A stretch of 64,000 bases of DNA, taken from NCBI GenBank assembly GCA_025655575.1, contig JAHXIP010000007.1, positions 62,001-126,000 on the forward strand, in the 5' to 3' direction. The notes below the pieces were generated by a model that was not told the origin of the DNA, made no database searches, and saw only the letters and a program-made list of their open reading frames with translations. This DNA is from Candidatus Thiodiazotropha sp. (ex Monitilora ramsayi) (GTDB lineage: Bacteria > Pseudomonadota > Gammaproteobacteria > Chromatiales > Chromatiaceae). The translations under genes and the position numbers were made by a program. Of the stretch, positions 8,399-17,757 are shown one piece after another; the first letter of the stretch is position 1; every line of letters starts with the position of its first letter.

Positions 8399-9557
8399 GC
8401 CGGTTACCATCAAGTCCTTTGCGTATCCTGTCGTGAATGGTCCTGAGCGGGTGCTGGTGATCGCGACGAGAAGGATTGGTGACGTGCTCTTGGTAACGCC
8501 GCTGATTCACAGTTTGAGGAGAGCCTGGCCTGCATCTGTAATTGATGTTCTGGTATTTAGAAATACTGGGGCAATCCTGGAGGGTAATCAGGATATAACG
8601 AACCTGATTGAAGTTGAAGCAAAGTCCGGGTTTAAGCATAACGTAAAGCTGCTACGTAAAATCTATCGTCGCTATAATCTGGCAGTCTCATCACTGGCCG
8701 GTGATCGGCCAAACATTTATGCATTTTTGGCATCTGCAAAGAGAATTAGTCTGATTTCAGATCAAGACAGTAACTACGCATTAAAGCGAAGGATGAATCA
8801 GGGCTGGGCAATGCTGGATGATATCAATACCCATACCGTAGAGCAGAATCTTGCTCTTGCAAGGGTGTTAAGTATTGAGCCTGTGCGCGATGTGGTGCCT
8901 CCATGCGTTGATATATCCGGCAAGGAAAAAAAATGGTTTCTAGGTCACGATCGAAGTAAGAAGCCCTATGCTGTAATACACCCCTTTCCGAAATGGCCCT
9001 ACAAACAGTGGATGGCGAAAGCCTGGAGAGAGTTGATCGCCTGGATAATCGGGCGGGGAATGGATGTCATTTTAACCGGCGGGCCAGACAAAGAAGAGCA
9101 GGTGTTCTGTGAGGGATTGACCGTTGGTTTCGAGGCTGATGTTATTAACTTGGCGGGTAAGTTAAGTTTCGGTGAGATTACGAATGTCGTGTCCTCATCT
9201 GCTGTCTTTGTCGGGCCGGATACCTCAGTTACTCACCTTGCCGCATCGACAGGGGTGCCTGTTGTCGCTATTTACGGTCCCAGTAATCCTGTAAAGTGGG
9301 GGCCTTGGCCAAAAGATTTCAATGAAAGCGTGTCGCCTTTTCAGATGTACTCCTCAACGCCGCAAAGGGTGGGTAATGTTTGTCTGATACAGGGGGCTTA
9401 CTTGCCTGATAATTGCGTACCGTGTCGAGAGGAGGGCTGCGAGAGGCACAGACAGAGTCGCAGTAAATGTCTTGATGGTCTTGGCGCCAGTGTTGTGATC
9501 GAGGAAGTTAAGAGATCTCTGCAAGAGAGGCCGGCGAGTAGCGAGGATTTGCTTTGA
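8391..9557 (+). CDS. Glycosyltransferase family 9, heptosyltransferase III-like (WaaQ type)
   Basis: A 388-residue GT9 enzyme with VLVIATRRIGDVLLVTPL at the N-terminus and VGPDTSVTHLAASTGVPVVA in the C-terminal domain. The tail CVPCREEGCERHRQSRSKCL, with clustered cysteines, resembles WaaQ-like heptosyltransferases that place a branching heptose. It overlaps the end of the previous gene by eight bases. An ATG at 8382, three residues upstream, is equally possible; both have only a weak AGAG behind them. Base composition is visibly more AT-rich than in waaF/waaC. Confidence 0.85.
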   Translation: MTEPVTIKSFAYPVVNGPERVLVIATRRIGDVLLVTPLIHSLRRAWPASVIDVLVFRNTGAILEGNQDITNLIEVEAKSGFKHNVKLLRKIYRRYNLAVSSLAGDRPNIYAFLASAKRISLISDQDSNYALKRRMNQGWAMLDDINTHTVEQNLALARVLSIEPVRDVVPPCVDISGKEKKWFLGHDRSKKPYAVIHPFPKWPYKQWMAKAWRELIAWIIGRGMDVILTGGPDKEEQVFCEGLTVGFEADVINLAGKLSFGEITNVVSSSAVFVGPDTSVTHLAASTGVPVVAIYGPSNPVKWGPWPKDFNESVSPFQMYSSTPQRVGNVCLIQGAYLPDNCVPCREEGCERHRQSRSKCLDGLGASVVIEEVKRSLQERPASSEDLL

Positions 9558-9566
9558 GGTATTCTG

Positions 9567-10340
9567 ATGAGTGAAGTATTGAATAAGGTCAGTGACTGCG
9601 TGGATGCCGTTTTTGTTTTAAGCGTTGCATCTTTTACTCAGCGTATTGAGCATGTCAAAAAGCAGTTCCAGGATCATGGTATCGCTTTCAACTTTGTTTT
9701 TGATTACGACCCACCTGAGATCGATCAACAATTGCTGGATGATGTATTTGCGGAAAGCTCAATGAGACTGCCGCATAAATCTCTCGTGCTGAAGCATATT
9801 AAGGCTTGGCAAGTGGCTAGAGAGCAGTCATACAAACGAATTCTTATATTTGAGGATGATGTATTTTTGTGTCGAGATTTTACACAAAAGCTATGCGCTG
9901 GTGTGCCGCATATTGATAAGCTTGATGAGGGATATCTTGTGTATCTTGGCGGATCTGATACTAAGGTTACGGACTCGTTCTTTTTGAGTGATGATGTGCT
10001 TGTGCCTCAGCCAATTGCGACAACGGAAGGGTATATTACTGATCTTACTGCAATTAATAAGCGTCTTGATTGGCTTGATACGAACAAAGTCACATTGCCT
10101 GCGGATCACCTTGTCAGAAGCATTGATAGCCTGATAGATATTCGGCAGTATTGGTTTAGAGAGCCACTGGTCGAGCAGGGGAGTGTGTTTGGTTACTTTG
10201 ATACTGAGCTTGATTCAAGCCGAAGCAAGCATGGCCGTCTGTACAATGTGCTTCGTTATCGTTGGAATAGATTTCAGCGTAGAAAGTTGAGGCGTTGGTT
10301 GGTCAGAATGAAATTGCTTCTTGGAATGAAAATTGACTAA
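9567..10340 (+). CDS. Glycosyltransferase family 25 (LPS core)
   Basis: A 257-residue GT25 protein: FVLSVASFTQRIEHVKKQF near the N-terminus, LKHIKAWQVAREQ, and the catalytic-type ILIFEDDVFLC (EDD). GT25 enzymes are galactosyl/glucosyltransferases for LPS in Haemophilus, Neisseria and others. The C-terminal 30 residues are rich in Arg and Lys, fitting peripheral attachment to the inner membrane. The codon use is AT-rich compared with the flanking housekeeping genes, like the ligase gene that follows 9 bp later. Donor and acceptor cannot be read from sequence. Confidence 0.85.
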   Translation: MSEVLNKVSDCVDAVFVLSVASFTQRIEHVKKQFQDHGIAFNFVFDYDPPEIDQQLLDDVFAESSMRLPHKSLVLKHIKAWQVAREQSYKRILIFEDDVFLCRDFTQKLCAGVPHIDKLDEGYLVYLGGSDTKVTDSFFLSDDVLVPQPIATTEGYITDLTAINKRLDWLDTNKVTLPADHLVRSIDSLIDIRQYWFREPLVEQGSVFGYFDTELDSSRSKHGRLYNVLRYRWNRFQRRKLRRWLVRMKLLLGMKID

Positions 10341-10349
10341 GGGACGATA

Positions 10350-11600
10350 TTGATCGTGTCACCTATACAACAGTACTTACAAAGATTTTCTGTAATATCT
10401 TTTGCTAGATACTTACTCCTTTTTGAATTAGTGGCAATTATGTTTTCGCCGCCGCTGGCGGTGTTAGCGGAATTAATGCTATATCTTGCATTTATGTTTT
10501 CTCGCGATCTGAGGATGAGGTTGACATTTATCCTCAGGCAGCCGCTGATGGTGATGGCGATTTGTTTCGGTTTGGTGTTGGCGGTTGGTGTACTTTACTC
10601 GGTTGAGACATTCTCTGTGAGTGGTAGATTTTTATGGGGGTGGAGAAAGCTTCTCCTGGTAGTGATGGCGTTGGCGATTTTCGATGATGAGAGCTGGAAG
10701 AAAAGATCAGCATGGTTGTTTGTTTTGGTCGTAACAATGTGTGCCATTGCGTCATATGCATCACATTTTATTGGCATGGGTGTTTATAAGTACTCTCCCG
10801 GTATTATTATCCAAAATCACGCCGCTCAGGGCATGTTTTTTTCTGCCGCTGCATTCGTCGCGTTGATGTTGTTGATGTTTAATATTATTAGCGTCCCAGT
10901 GCGCAGAACTATTTTAGTTATTAGTGCCTTGGTTTTGGCGTCGAATGTCATCTTTATTACGCCTGGTAGAAGCGGGTATCTAGTGTTGCTAGTGTTGCTT
11001 GCGGTGGCCGTCTTGTCTCTTGTTGAAGGCTGGAAGAAGTGGTTGCTTTTTGTGGCTGTTCCTATGATGGCAGTGTCACTATTAATGATATCGCCAGTTG
11101 CCAACCAAAGGATACATCAGGCTATCGATGAAGTGGTGAACTATAACTCAGCCCCTGAAATAACGTCTCTTGGTGTGCGTATGGTGATGTTGGAAAACAC
11201 GAAGGATATGGTGCTTGAAAAGCCGCTTTTTGGTTTTGGTACAGGTGGTTTTGAAAAGGGATACAAAAACCAGATAGATGATGAAATTGGTTGGCGAAGA
11301 ATTTCAACGGGTGATCCACATAACCAGTTTTTAAAGATTGTTGCTGAACATGGGGTTATTGGGCTGTTGATTTTTCTTGGTTTTATCGCTTCATTTTTTA
11401 TGCAGAAAATTGATGAGCCGTGGAAAGTAATCGGAGGGGGTGTGCTGCTTGCTTGGTGCGCCACAAGCCTATTTAGCTCGCATTTCTCTACCTTCAGTGA
11501 AGGGCGATTTATTCTGCTCTGGATGGGAATGATGGGAGCAATGTCGCTCCAGTTGACTTCTAAGTCCAATAAGAAGACAAGTTATGAGAGTGGTTCCTGA
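10350..11600 (+). CDS. O-antigen ligase family protein (WaaL-like)
   Basis: A 416-residue polytopic membrane protein with about ten to twelve hydrophobic segments and the Wzy_C-type periplasmic loop containing RSGYLVL and, further on, GTGGFEKGY and GDPHNQFLKIVAEHGVIGL. The conserved histidine in DPHN matches the WaaL catalytic region. It probably joins O-antigen or another glycan to completed lipid A-core at the periplasmic face. The start is TTG at 10350 behind AAGGGACG; GTG at 10356 is the alternative. It is convergent with the FkbM gene, 34 bp away; a weak hairpin with a T-rich tail lies near 11613-11638. Confidence 0.87.
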   Translation: MIVSPIQQYLQRFSVISFARYLLLFELVAIMFSPPLAVLAELMLYLAFMFSRDLRMRLTFILRQPLMVMAICFGLVLAVGVLYSVETFSVSGRFLWGWRKLLLVVMALAIFDDESWKKRSAWLFVLVVTMCAIASYASHFIGMGVYKYSPGIIIQNHAAQGMFFSAAAFVALMLLMFNIISVPVRRTILVISALVLASNVIFITPGRSGYLVLLVLLAVAVLSLVEGWKKWLLFVAVPMMAVSLLMISPVANQRIHQAIDEVVNYNSAPEITSLGVRMVMLENTKDMVLEKPLFGFGTGGFEKGYKNQIDDEIGWRRISTGDPHNQFLKIVAEHGVIGLLIFLGFIASFFMQKIDEPWKVIGGGVLLAWCATSLFSSHFSTFSEGRFILLWMGMMGAMSLQLTSKSNKKTSYESGS

Positions 11601-11634
11601 CCAGGCGATATTTTGAGATTGGGGGAGAAATCTT

Positions 11635-12390
11635 CTATTTTTTCTGCTGCCTCGAAAGATAGACATTTTCACCTTGCGACCATTCGTAAGCAAAGCCGTT
11701 TGACCCATTATAGAAGCTTCGGTTGCAGCCCTGTTTCATCCGTTCATGTAGCTCAATAATGATCATGTCGACTTTATCCAGCCAGGATGAGGTGTTTGAA
11801 AAAACCTCCCGTTCGGCACCCTCGATATCGATTTTCAGGATATCAATACGATTAATGTCATAGTCACTGAGAATGTTGTCAACGGTAATTGCCTGAACCA
11901 GATGTCGTTCTTCTCCGATCTGCTCGCTTGTTTCGGTTTCCTGAGTCATGAATCCCCAATTACCCAGGCCGGGATCGACCAGGTTTATTCTGCGCTTTTC
12001 ATGCCATAGTGCGGCGTGAATTGCTATGATGTTTTCATAACCGGCAGTATTTTTTTGTAGGGCGTTGAAATTGCTCTGCTCAGGTTCAATAGCATAAATG
12101 GTGGCTTGCGGATACTTGTTAGCGAAATAGATTGAGGCGAGCCCAATATTGGCACCTGCATCGACAATGATTTTCGGCTCTGCATCAACCTCGAAATTAT
12201 ATTCATGTTTCATGAATACTTGTTTGTATGTTGGCGCATCTGATGAGGGTAGCCTTAAGTAGAACGGGTGACGAATGCCGGGCTCTTCGATCTTAAGATC
12301 AAATGTCTTATTTTTTATACTGCCCCATAAAGCATAGAGCGAGCCACGTAAGCCTACAGTGGGAAGATAGGTTTTGATTTGACGAAACAT
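11635..12390 (-). CDS. FkbM family methyltransferase
   Basis: A 251-residue SAM-dependent methyltransferase of the FkbM type. Motif I is IIVDAGANIGLASIYFA, followed by IYAIEPEQSNF (acidic ribose-binding residue) and ILKIDIEGAEREV, the FkbM signature. Such enzymes O-methylate sugars in lipopolysaccharide, glycolipids or polyketides. The location in the LPS cluster, opposite to the ligase gene and 71 bp downstream of msbA on the same strand, suggests a glycan substrate, which is inference. It may be co-transcribed with msbA. AT-rich like the genes to its left. Confidence 0.88.
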   Translation of the reverse strand: MFRQIKTYLPTVGLRGSLYALWGSIKNKTFDLKIEEPGIRHPFYLRLPSSDAPTYKQVFMKHEYNFEVDAEPKIIVDAGANIGLASIYFANKYPQATIYAIEPEQSNFNALQKNTAGYENIIAIHAALWHEKRRINLVDPGLGNWGFMTQETETSEQIGEERHLVQAITVDNILSDYDINRIDILKIDIEGAEREVFSNTSSWLDKVDMIIIELHERMKQGCNRSFYNGSNGFAYEWSQGENVYLSRQQKK

Positions 12391-12461
12391 TACATGCCTC
12401 AGGCGTGATCTATCGGTTTTTGTTCAAGTTGCATTAATCTAAGAACAGACCCTAGTGGGGA

Positions 12462-14186
12462 TCAATTCAGATTCTCATATAGGGTGCTGTAAAATCCCTT
12501 TTTTTCCATCAGTTCTTGGTGGGTGCCGATTTCCTCAATGTGTCCATCAGCAATAACGACAATGCGATCGGCATTTTCGATGGTTGTGAGTCGATGCGCG
12601 ATGATTATTGTCGTGCGGTCTTTTGTGAGAGCTTCCAGCGCCTGCTGGATGTAGCGCTCAGATTCATTGTCGAGGGCCGAGGTGGCTTCATCCAGAATCA
12701 GGATGGGGGCGTCTTTCAGCAGGGCTCTCGCAATCGCCAGTCGTTGTCTCTGACCACCGGAGAGCCTGACACCTTTTTCTCCAATTAACGTATCGAGTCC
12801 CTCGGGCATCTTCTCGATGAAATCCATCGCATAGGCCGCATTTGCAGCGTCGATGACCTGTGATCTTGGGGTATCCCGCATCTCTCCATAAGCGATGTTG
12901 GCCTCCACGCTGTCATTGAAAAGGATGACTTCTTGGCTGACCAGTGCAATGTTCTTGCGTAGGCTCGAGAGTGGCATCGATTGGATGTCGATGCCGTCAA
13001 TTAGAATGCTGCCTTGGTCTAGATTGTAGAAGCGAGGAATCAGGTTGGCGATTGTGGTTTTACCACCCCCTGACGGACCTACCAAGGCGATTCGTTCACC
13101 AGGTTTAATTGTCAGGGATAGCGAGTCAACTGCCGGCTTTTCGGATCCCGGATAACTGAAGCAGACCTGGTCAAACTTGACCTGTCCTTGCAGGCGTTCA
13201 ACACGATGATCACCCTCGTCTTTCTCCGGCAGCTGATCGACAAGTTCAAACACACTTTGCGCAGCCGCCAGTCCGGGTTGAAGCTGTTCATTGATTCGGA
13301 TCAGCTTTTTTATCGGCGACATCATCATTGCCAACGCACCGATAAAGGAGACGAAAGCACCCACCGTGAATTTGTTTTCCAAAGACTGTAGCGAGGCGTA
13401 ATAAACTACACCGGCCAGACCCAGCACCATGATCAGCTGACCGGCCGGAGAGGCGAGCGCAGCGGCCGCGACACGCTTCATGTGGTAGCGGCGGACCCAG
13501 TTGGTGACATGGGCAAAGCGTTTTGTTTCATACTCCTGGCCGCCAAAAAGTTTCACCACCTTGTTGCCTTGGATACCTTCCTCCAGTACGTGTGTCATGT
13601 CGCCCATGGAGCTCTGAATCGACTCGCTCAGTTGACGTAATCTCCTGCTGATAGAGTTGACCAACAGCCCAATGAGTGGGCCAATGATCAAAATGGAGAG
13701 GGTCAGGCGCCAGTCCAGGTAGAGCATCCAGCCCAACAGTCCGAGAACGGCGACTGAATCACGTACCAATACAATGAGTACCTCAGTAGAAGCAGAAGCC
13801 ACCTGCTGCACGTTGAAGGTGATCTTGGAGAGGACGGTGCCGGTGGGATTGTCGTCGTAATAACGATTGGGCAACGTCATCAGGCGCTGGAACATCTCGT
13901 TGCGCAAATCCATGACAACCTTGTTGGCGACCCATTGGATGGCCATGGTGCTGCTATAGGAAGCGATGCCGCGAAGAATAAAAATACCGATCAGGGCAAG
14001 TGGCATCAGGCGGATGGTCTGCATATCCTTCTCGACGAAGCTGCCGTCAAGCAGAGGTTTGAAGAGTGCCGGTAACACCCATTCAGTCAATGCCAGCAGA
14101 ACGGTAAACAGAATCGAGAGTATAAAAGTCTTTCGATAGGGGCGAACGTAACCGAGCAGGCGGAGATAGAGCTGTTTACTGGTCAT
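12462..14186 (-). CDS. msbA: Lipid A export ATP-binding/permease protein MsbA
   Basis: A 574-residue half-transporter ABC exporter that flips lipid A-core from the inner to the outer leaflet of the inner membrane. Six membrane segments fill residues about 20-310. The ATPase domain has Walker A GPSGGGKTTIANL, signature LSGGQRQRLAIARALL, Walker B ILILDEATSAL and the H-loop in IIIAHRLTTI. Length and motifs match MsbA (582 in E. coli). It is divergent from hldE, the two starts being 140 bp apart, so a shared regulatory region is likely; no specific operator is recognisable there. Confidence 0.95.
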   Translation of the reverse strand: MTSKQLYLRLLGYVRPYRKTFILSILFTVLLALTEWVLPALFKPLLDGSFVEKDMQTIRLMPLALIGIFILRGIASYSSTMAIQWVANKVVMDLRNEMFQRLMTLPNRYYDDNPTGTVLSKITFNVQQVASASTEVLIVLVRDSVAVLGLLGWMLYLDWRLTLSILIIGPLIGLLVNSISRRLRQLSESIQSSMGDMTHVLEEGIQGNKVVKLFGGQEYETKRFAHVTNWVRRYHMKRVAAAALASPAGQLIMVLGLAGVVYYASLQSLENKFTVGAFVSFIGALAMMMSPIKKLIRINEQLQPGLAAAQSVFELVDQLPEKDEGDHRVERLQGQVKFDQVCFSYPGSEKPAVDSLSLTIKPGERIALVGPSGGGKTTIANLIPRFYNLDQGSILIDGIDIQSMPLSSLRKNIALVSQEVILFNDSVEANIAYGEMRDTPRSQVIDAANAAYAMDFIEKMPEGLDTLIGEKGVRLSGGQRQRLAIARALLKDAPILILDEATSALDNESERYIQQALEALTKDRTTIIIAHRLTTIENADRIVVIADGHIEEIGTHQELMEKKGFYSTLYENLN

Positions 14187-14326
14187 GAGTGATAATTGGC
14201 CTGCTTACGATACGTGATTGCTGGTGAATCGGGGTTTGGTGATTTTACGCATGACCGAGCCCAATCGCCAGAATGTGGTGGAAAGTGCTAATATACCTCT
14301 CTTTTTTAAGCTGGATGCCCTTCAAT

Positions 14327-15757
14327 ATGTCCATTGATTTACCTTCCTTCGATCAGGCAAGAATCCTCGTTGTCGGCGATATCATGCTCGATCGCTACTG
14401 GCACGGGGATACGGGCAGAATTTCGCCCGAAGCGCCGGTACCCGTGGTGCGGGTGAGTGATGATGAGCAGCGTCCGGGTGGTGCGGGTAACGTCGCGCTG
14501 AATATTGCGGCGCTTGGTGGCGGGGCTACGCTTGCCGGTATCGTGGGTGATGATGATTCTGGCGAAACCCTCGAGCGTATTCTTGACGCTGCCGGTGTGA
14601 CTTGTGCCTTCGATAGGCTGGAAGGTTTTCCTACCATTACAAAACTTCGGGTCATCAGTCGGAATCAGCAGTTAATCAGGCTCGATTTTGAGGATGGGTT
14701 TCCGAATGTCAGCAGTGAATCTCTGACCGAACGCTATAAGGCGTTATTGAACGAGTGTGATCTGGTTGTGTTGTCAGACTACAACAAGGGAACGCTTCAC
14801 AGCACCCAGGCATTTATCGAGATTGCGCGCCATCAGGGTAAGCCGGTGCTGGTCGATCCCAAGGTCAGAGACTTTGAGCGCTACCGCGGTGCAACCCTGA
14901 TCACGCCCAATCTGGCTGAGTTCGAGTCGATGGCTGGTGAGTGCCGCGATCAGGACGAGCTTGTTCAGCGGGGTGAGGAGGTTATGTCCAAGTATGAGAT
15001 TGAGGCATTGCTGGTCACCCGGGGCGAGCAGGGTATGACCTTGATACAGCGAGATCAGGCGCCCCGCCACATGCCGACCCATGCAAGGGAAGTCTACGAT
15101 GTGACCGGTGCCGGTGATACCGTGATTTCTGTACTTGCTGCAACGATGGCTGCCGGGTTGCCAATGGATGCCGCTACCCACCTGGCTAATGTGGCCGCCG
15201 GTGTCGTAGTGGGTAAATTGGGCACAGCTTCTGTCAGTATGGATGAGCTCAAGGCGGCATTGATGGAACAGCATGTGACTCACCGCGGCGTGGTCGGGGA
15301 AGACGAACTGGTGCATCTAGCTCAGATCGCCCGACTGCAGGGTGAAAGCCTGGTCTTTACCAACGGTTGTTTCGATATCCTCCACGCCGGACATGTGACC
15401 TATCTGGAGCAGGCCAGCCGGGTCGGCGACCGCCTGGTGGTGGCAGTGAATGTGGATGAAACGGTGCGCCAGTTGAAAGGCGATGACCGGCCAGTCAATG
15501 TTTTGCAAAGACGTATGGCGGTACTTGCCGCATTGGCCTGTGTCGACTGGGTTGTGCCGTTCAGCGAGGAGACCCCTGAGCGTCTGATCTGCCGGCTCAA
15601 GCCCGACTTTCTCATCAAAGGCGGAGACAATGATCCTGACAAGATTCCCGGCGCAAAATGCGTACGCGAGAGCGGCGGCAAGGTGATGGTGATGGAGTAT
15701 GTCGATGATGTCTCCACCACCGGCCTGATCAGGGAAATTCGCGCCAGGGATCAATAA
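14327..15757 (+). CDS. hldE: Bifunctional heptose-7-phosphate kinase / heptose-1-phosphate adenylyltransferase
   Basis: HldE makes ADP-D-glycero-beta-D-manno-heptose for the LPS inner core. The N-terminal ribokinase-like domain (about 1-315) shows VGDIMLDRYWHGD, PGGAGNVALNIAALG and the catalytic-base motif DVTGAGDTVIS. The C-terminal nucleotidyltransferase domain has FTNGCFDILHAGHVTYL with the HxGH-type motif and LIKGGDND. With the ATG at 14327 the protein is 476 residues, equal within one to E. coli HldE (477); an upstream in-frame start at 14273 would add 18 atypical residues. Five bases separate it from the next gene. Confidence 0.96.
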   Translation: MSIDLPSFDQARILVVGDIMLDRYWHGDTGRISPEAPVPVVRVSDDEQRPGGAGNVALNIAALGGGATLAGIVGDDDSGETLERILDAAGVTCAFDRLEGFPTITKLRVISRNQQLIRLDFEDGFPNVSSESLTERYKALLNECDLVVLSDYNKGTLHSTQAFIEIARHQGKPVLVDPKVRDFERYRGATLITPNLAEFESMAGECRDQDELVQRGEEVMSKYEIEALLVTRGEQGMTLIQRDQAPRHMPTHAREVYDVTGAGDTVISVLAATMAAGLPMDAATHLANVAAGVVVGKLGTASVSMDELKAALMEQHVTHRGVVGEDELVHLAQIARLQGESLVFTNGCFDILHAGHVTYLEQASRVGDRLVVAVNVDETVRQLKGDDRPVNVLQRRMAVLAALACVDWVVPFSEETPERLICRLKPDFLIKGGDNDPDKIPGAKCVRESGGKVMVMEYVDDVSTTGLIREIRARDQ

Positions 15758-15762
15758 CCATC

Positions 15763-16974
15763 GTGGGTTCCGTTTCAGCTTCCCCAGTTTCTACTCAAGT
15801 GGATGTGGCCATCTTCGGTGGCGGCATTGCCGGATTGTGGCTGCTGGCTCGTCTGCGTCAAGCCGGATACAGCGCCATTCTGCTGGAGCCCTACGGGCTT
15901 GGGGGTGTGCAGACACTCGCCTCCCAGGGCATTATTCATGGCGGTACCAAGTATGCGCTGACCGGTAAACTGACCGGCTCGTCTCAGGCCATCAAGGCCA
16001 TGCCGGGAATCTGGCGAGACTGTCTGGTAGGAGAGGGTGAATTGGATCTGAGCCGGGTACGCGTGCTCTCCGATCATCAGTTTCTCTGGTCCACATCGGG
16101 ATTGATTTCACGCATGGCCGGATTCTTTGCCGGCAAGGTGATGGAGAGCCGGGTGCGAGAAGTGAAGGAGAATGACCGTCCGGCCGCCTTCCGCAATCCT
16201 GGCTTCAAAGGGACGGTCTACCGGCTGGATGAGCCGGTTCTCGATGTAGCCTCTCTGGTCAGCGAGTTGTCCCGCCAGTTTGGTGATAGCGCCTACAAGC
16301 TGAATTGGCCGGATGGCCTGCGCTTTGACCATGCCCGCCGCTTCAGTCTGCTTGGTCCAGATGGTGCCTGGCAGACGCTGGAGACAAGACAGACCGTCTT
16401 CACTGCAGGTGCAGGCAATGAGGCGCTACTCAAATGTCTGGGTCGGGATAAACCCATCATGCAAAAGCGCCCACTTCAGATGGTGATGCTCAAAGGAGAC
16501 TTGCCGCCACTCTATGCGCATTGTCTGGGCGCCAGCGCCAATCCGCGACTGACGGTGACCAGTTATCCCCTCGCCGGCGACAAGACTCTCTGGTATTTGG
16601 GCGGGGATGTGGCCGAGCAGGGTGTAGGGCGTAACCATGAGGAACAGATAGCAGCCGCAAAGCGGGAACTCAATCAGTTGCTGCCCTGGGTGGATTTACA
16701 GAAAGTGGCATGGGGTACGCTGAATGTCGACCGGGCGGAACCCCGTCAGTCAGATGGCCAGCGACCTGAGAGTGGTTTTGTACAGGCACATGAGGGCCTG
16801 ATCGTGGCCTGGCCCACCAAACTTGCATTTGCACCACGGCTCGCCGAGCAGGTCATGGCAGAGCTGTCGGAGGCAGACATACCTCCAACCTCAGAGTCGA
16901 CAAATGTTTCATTGAGCATTGCCCTTGCGCAAGCCGCAATACCACCTTGGGAAAAGGAACATCTATGGACCTGA
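15763..16974 (+). CDS. FAD-dependent oxidoreductase (DAO family)
   Basis: A 403-residue flavoprotein with the dinucleotide-binding motif VAIFGGGIAGLWLLARLRQA at about residues 14-33 and SQGIIHGGTKYAL, which resembles glycerol-3-phosphate dehydrogenase and other DAO-family enzymes. Substrate unknown. The start is GTG at 15763, five bases after hldE, and the 3' end overlaps the next gene by ten bases, so it is in an operon with hldE and an aldo/keto reductase. The two oxidoreductases overlap tightly, suggesting a linked pathway; I cannot name the reaction. Confidence 0.8.
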   Translation: MGSVSASPVSTQVDVAIFGGGIAGLWLLARLRQAGYSAILLEPYGLGGVQTLASQGIIHGGTKYALTGKLTGSSQAIKAMPGIWRDCLVGEGELDLSRVRVLSDHQFLWSTSGLISRMAGFFAGKVMESRVREVKENDRPAAFRNPGFKGTVYRLDEPVLDVASLVSELSRQFGDSAYKLNWPDGLRFDHARRFSLLGPDGAWQTLETRQTVFTAGAGNEALLKCLGRDKPIMQKRPLQMVMLKGDLPPLYAHCLGASANPRLTVTSYPLAGDKTLWYLGGDVAEQGVGRNHEEQIAAAKRELNQLLPWVDLQKVAWGTLNVDRAEPRQSDGQRPESGFVQAHEGLIVAWPTKLAFAPRLAEQVMAELSEADIPPTSESTNVSLSIALAQAAIPPWEKEHLWT

Positions 16975-17750
16975 GACTCCTGGGCATGACAGGTATCGAA
17001 GTCAGTCCCTTGGGGCTGGGATCAGTCAAGTTCGGCCGCAATGAGCAGGTAAAATATCCTGCCGGTTTCGAGATCCCTGACGATGCTGCCGTGAGTCGGC
17101 TGTTGTCCATGGCAAGGGATCTCGGTATCAACCTGATCGATACTGCGCCAGCTTACGGCACCAGTGAGGAGCGACTCGGCCAGTTACTGCCCGGCAATCG
17201 CCAGGACTGGGTTATTGTCACCAAGGTGGGAGAAATTTTCGAACAGGGCCAGTCACGCTTCGATTTTTCAGACCAACATACCCGGCTATCGGTGGAGAAT
17301 AGTCTGCGACGTCTGCAGACAGACTATCTTGATGTGGTGCTGATCCATTCCCATGGTGACGATATGCAGATCCTTGAACATGAGCCTGTGCTGGAGACCC
17401 TGCGTGATTTACAACGTAAGGGACTGGTGCGCGCCATCGGCATGTCCAGCAAGACGGTTGAGGGCGGCTTACGGGTTGTGGAGACGTGCGATCTGGTCAT
17501 GGCCACCTGCAATCTCGATTACAACGATGAACTGCCGGTTCTGCAGGCAGCAGAGAGAGAGGGGAAAGGCGTTCTCGTGAAAAAAGGACTGATGAGTGGC
17601 CATGTTCAGGGAGAAGAAGGTGTGCGGCGCTCAATGGAATTCATCTTCTCTCAGCCGGGTGTCAGCAGCATGATCGTGGGTACTATCAATCCGGATCATC
17701 TGGCCTCGAATGTGAGGCTGATGGATACGGTGCTTAATAGATCCGGCTAA
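16965..17750 (+). CDS. Aldo/keto reductase
   Basis: A 261-residue TIM-barrel oxidoreductase. The catalytic tetrad is visible as D and Y in LIDTAPAYGTSEERLG, K in VIVTKVGE and H in VVLIHSHGDD. NADPH-binding features lie in the last third (VSSMIVGTINPDHL). I chose ATG 16965, behind AAAAGGAAC, over an in-frame ATG at 16947. It overlaps the flavoprotein upstream by ten bases and ends only seven bases from the oppositely directed acyltransferase gene. At 261 residues it is shorter than many AKRs (about 300 or more). Substrate unknown. Confidence 0.85.
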   Translation: MDLRLLGMTGIEVSPLGLGSVKFGRNEQVKYPAGFEIPDDAAVSRLLSMARDLGINLIDTAPAYGTSEERLGQLLPGNRQDWVIVTKVGEIFEQGQSRFDFSDQHTRLSVENSLRRLQTDYLDVVLIHSHGDDMQILEHEPVLETLRDLQRKGLVRAIGMSSKTVEGGLRVVETCDLVMATCNLDYNDELPVLQAAEREGKGVLVKKGLMSGHVQGEEGVRRSMEFIFSQPGVSSMIVGTINPDHLASNVRLMDTVLNRSG

Positions 17751-17757
17751 GACATTC

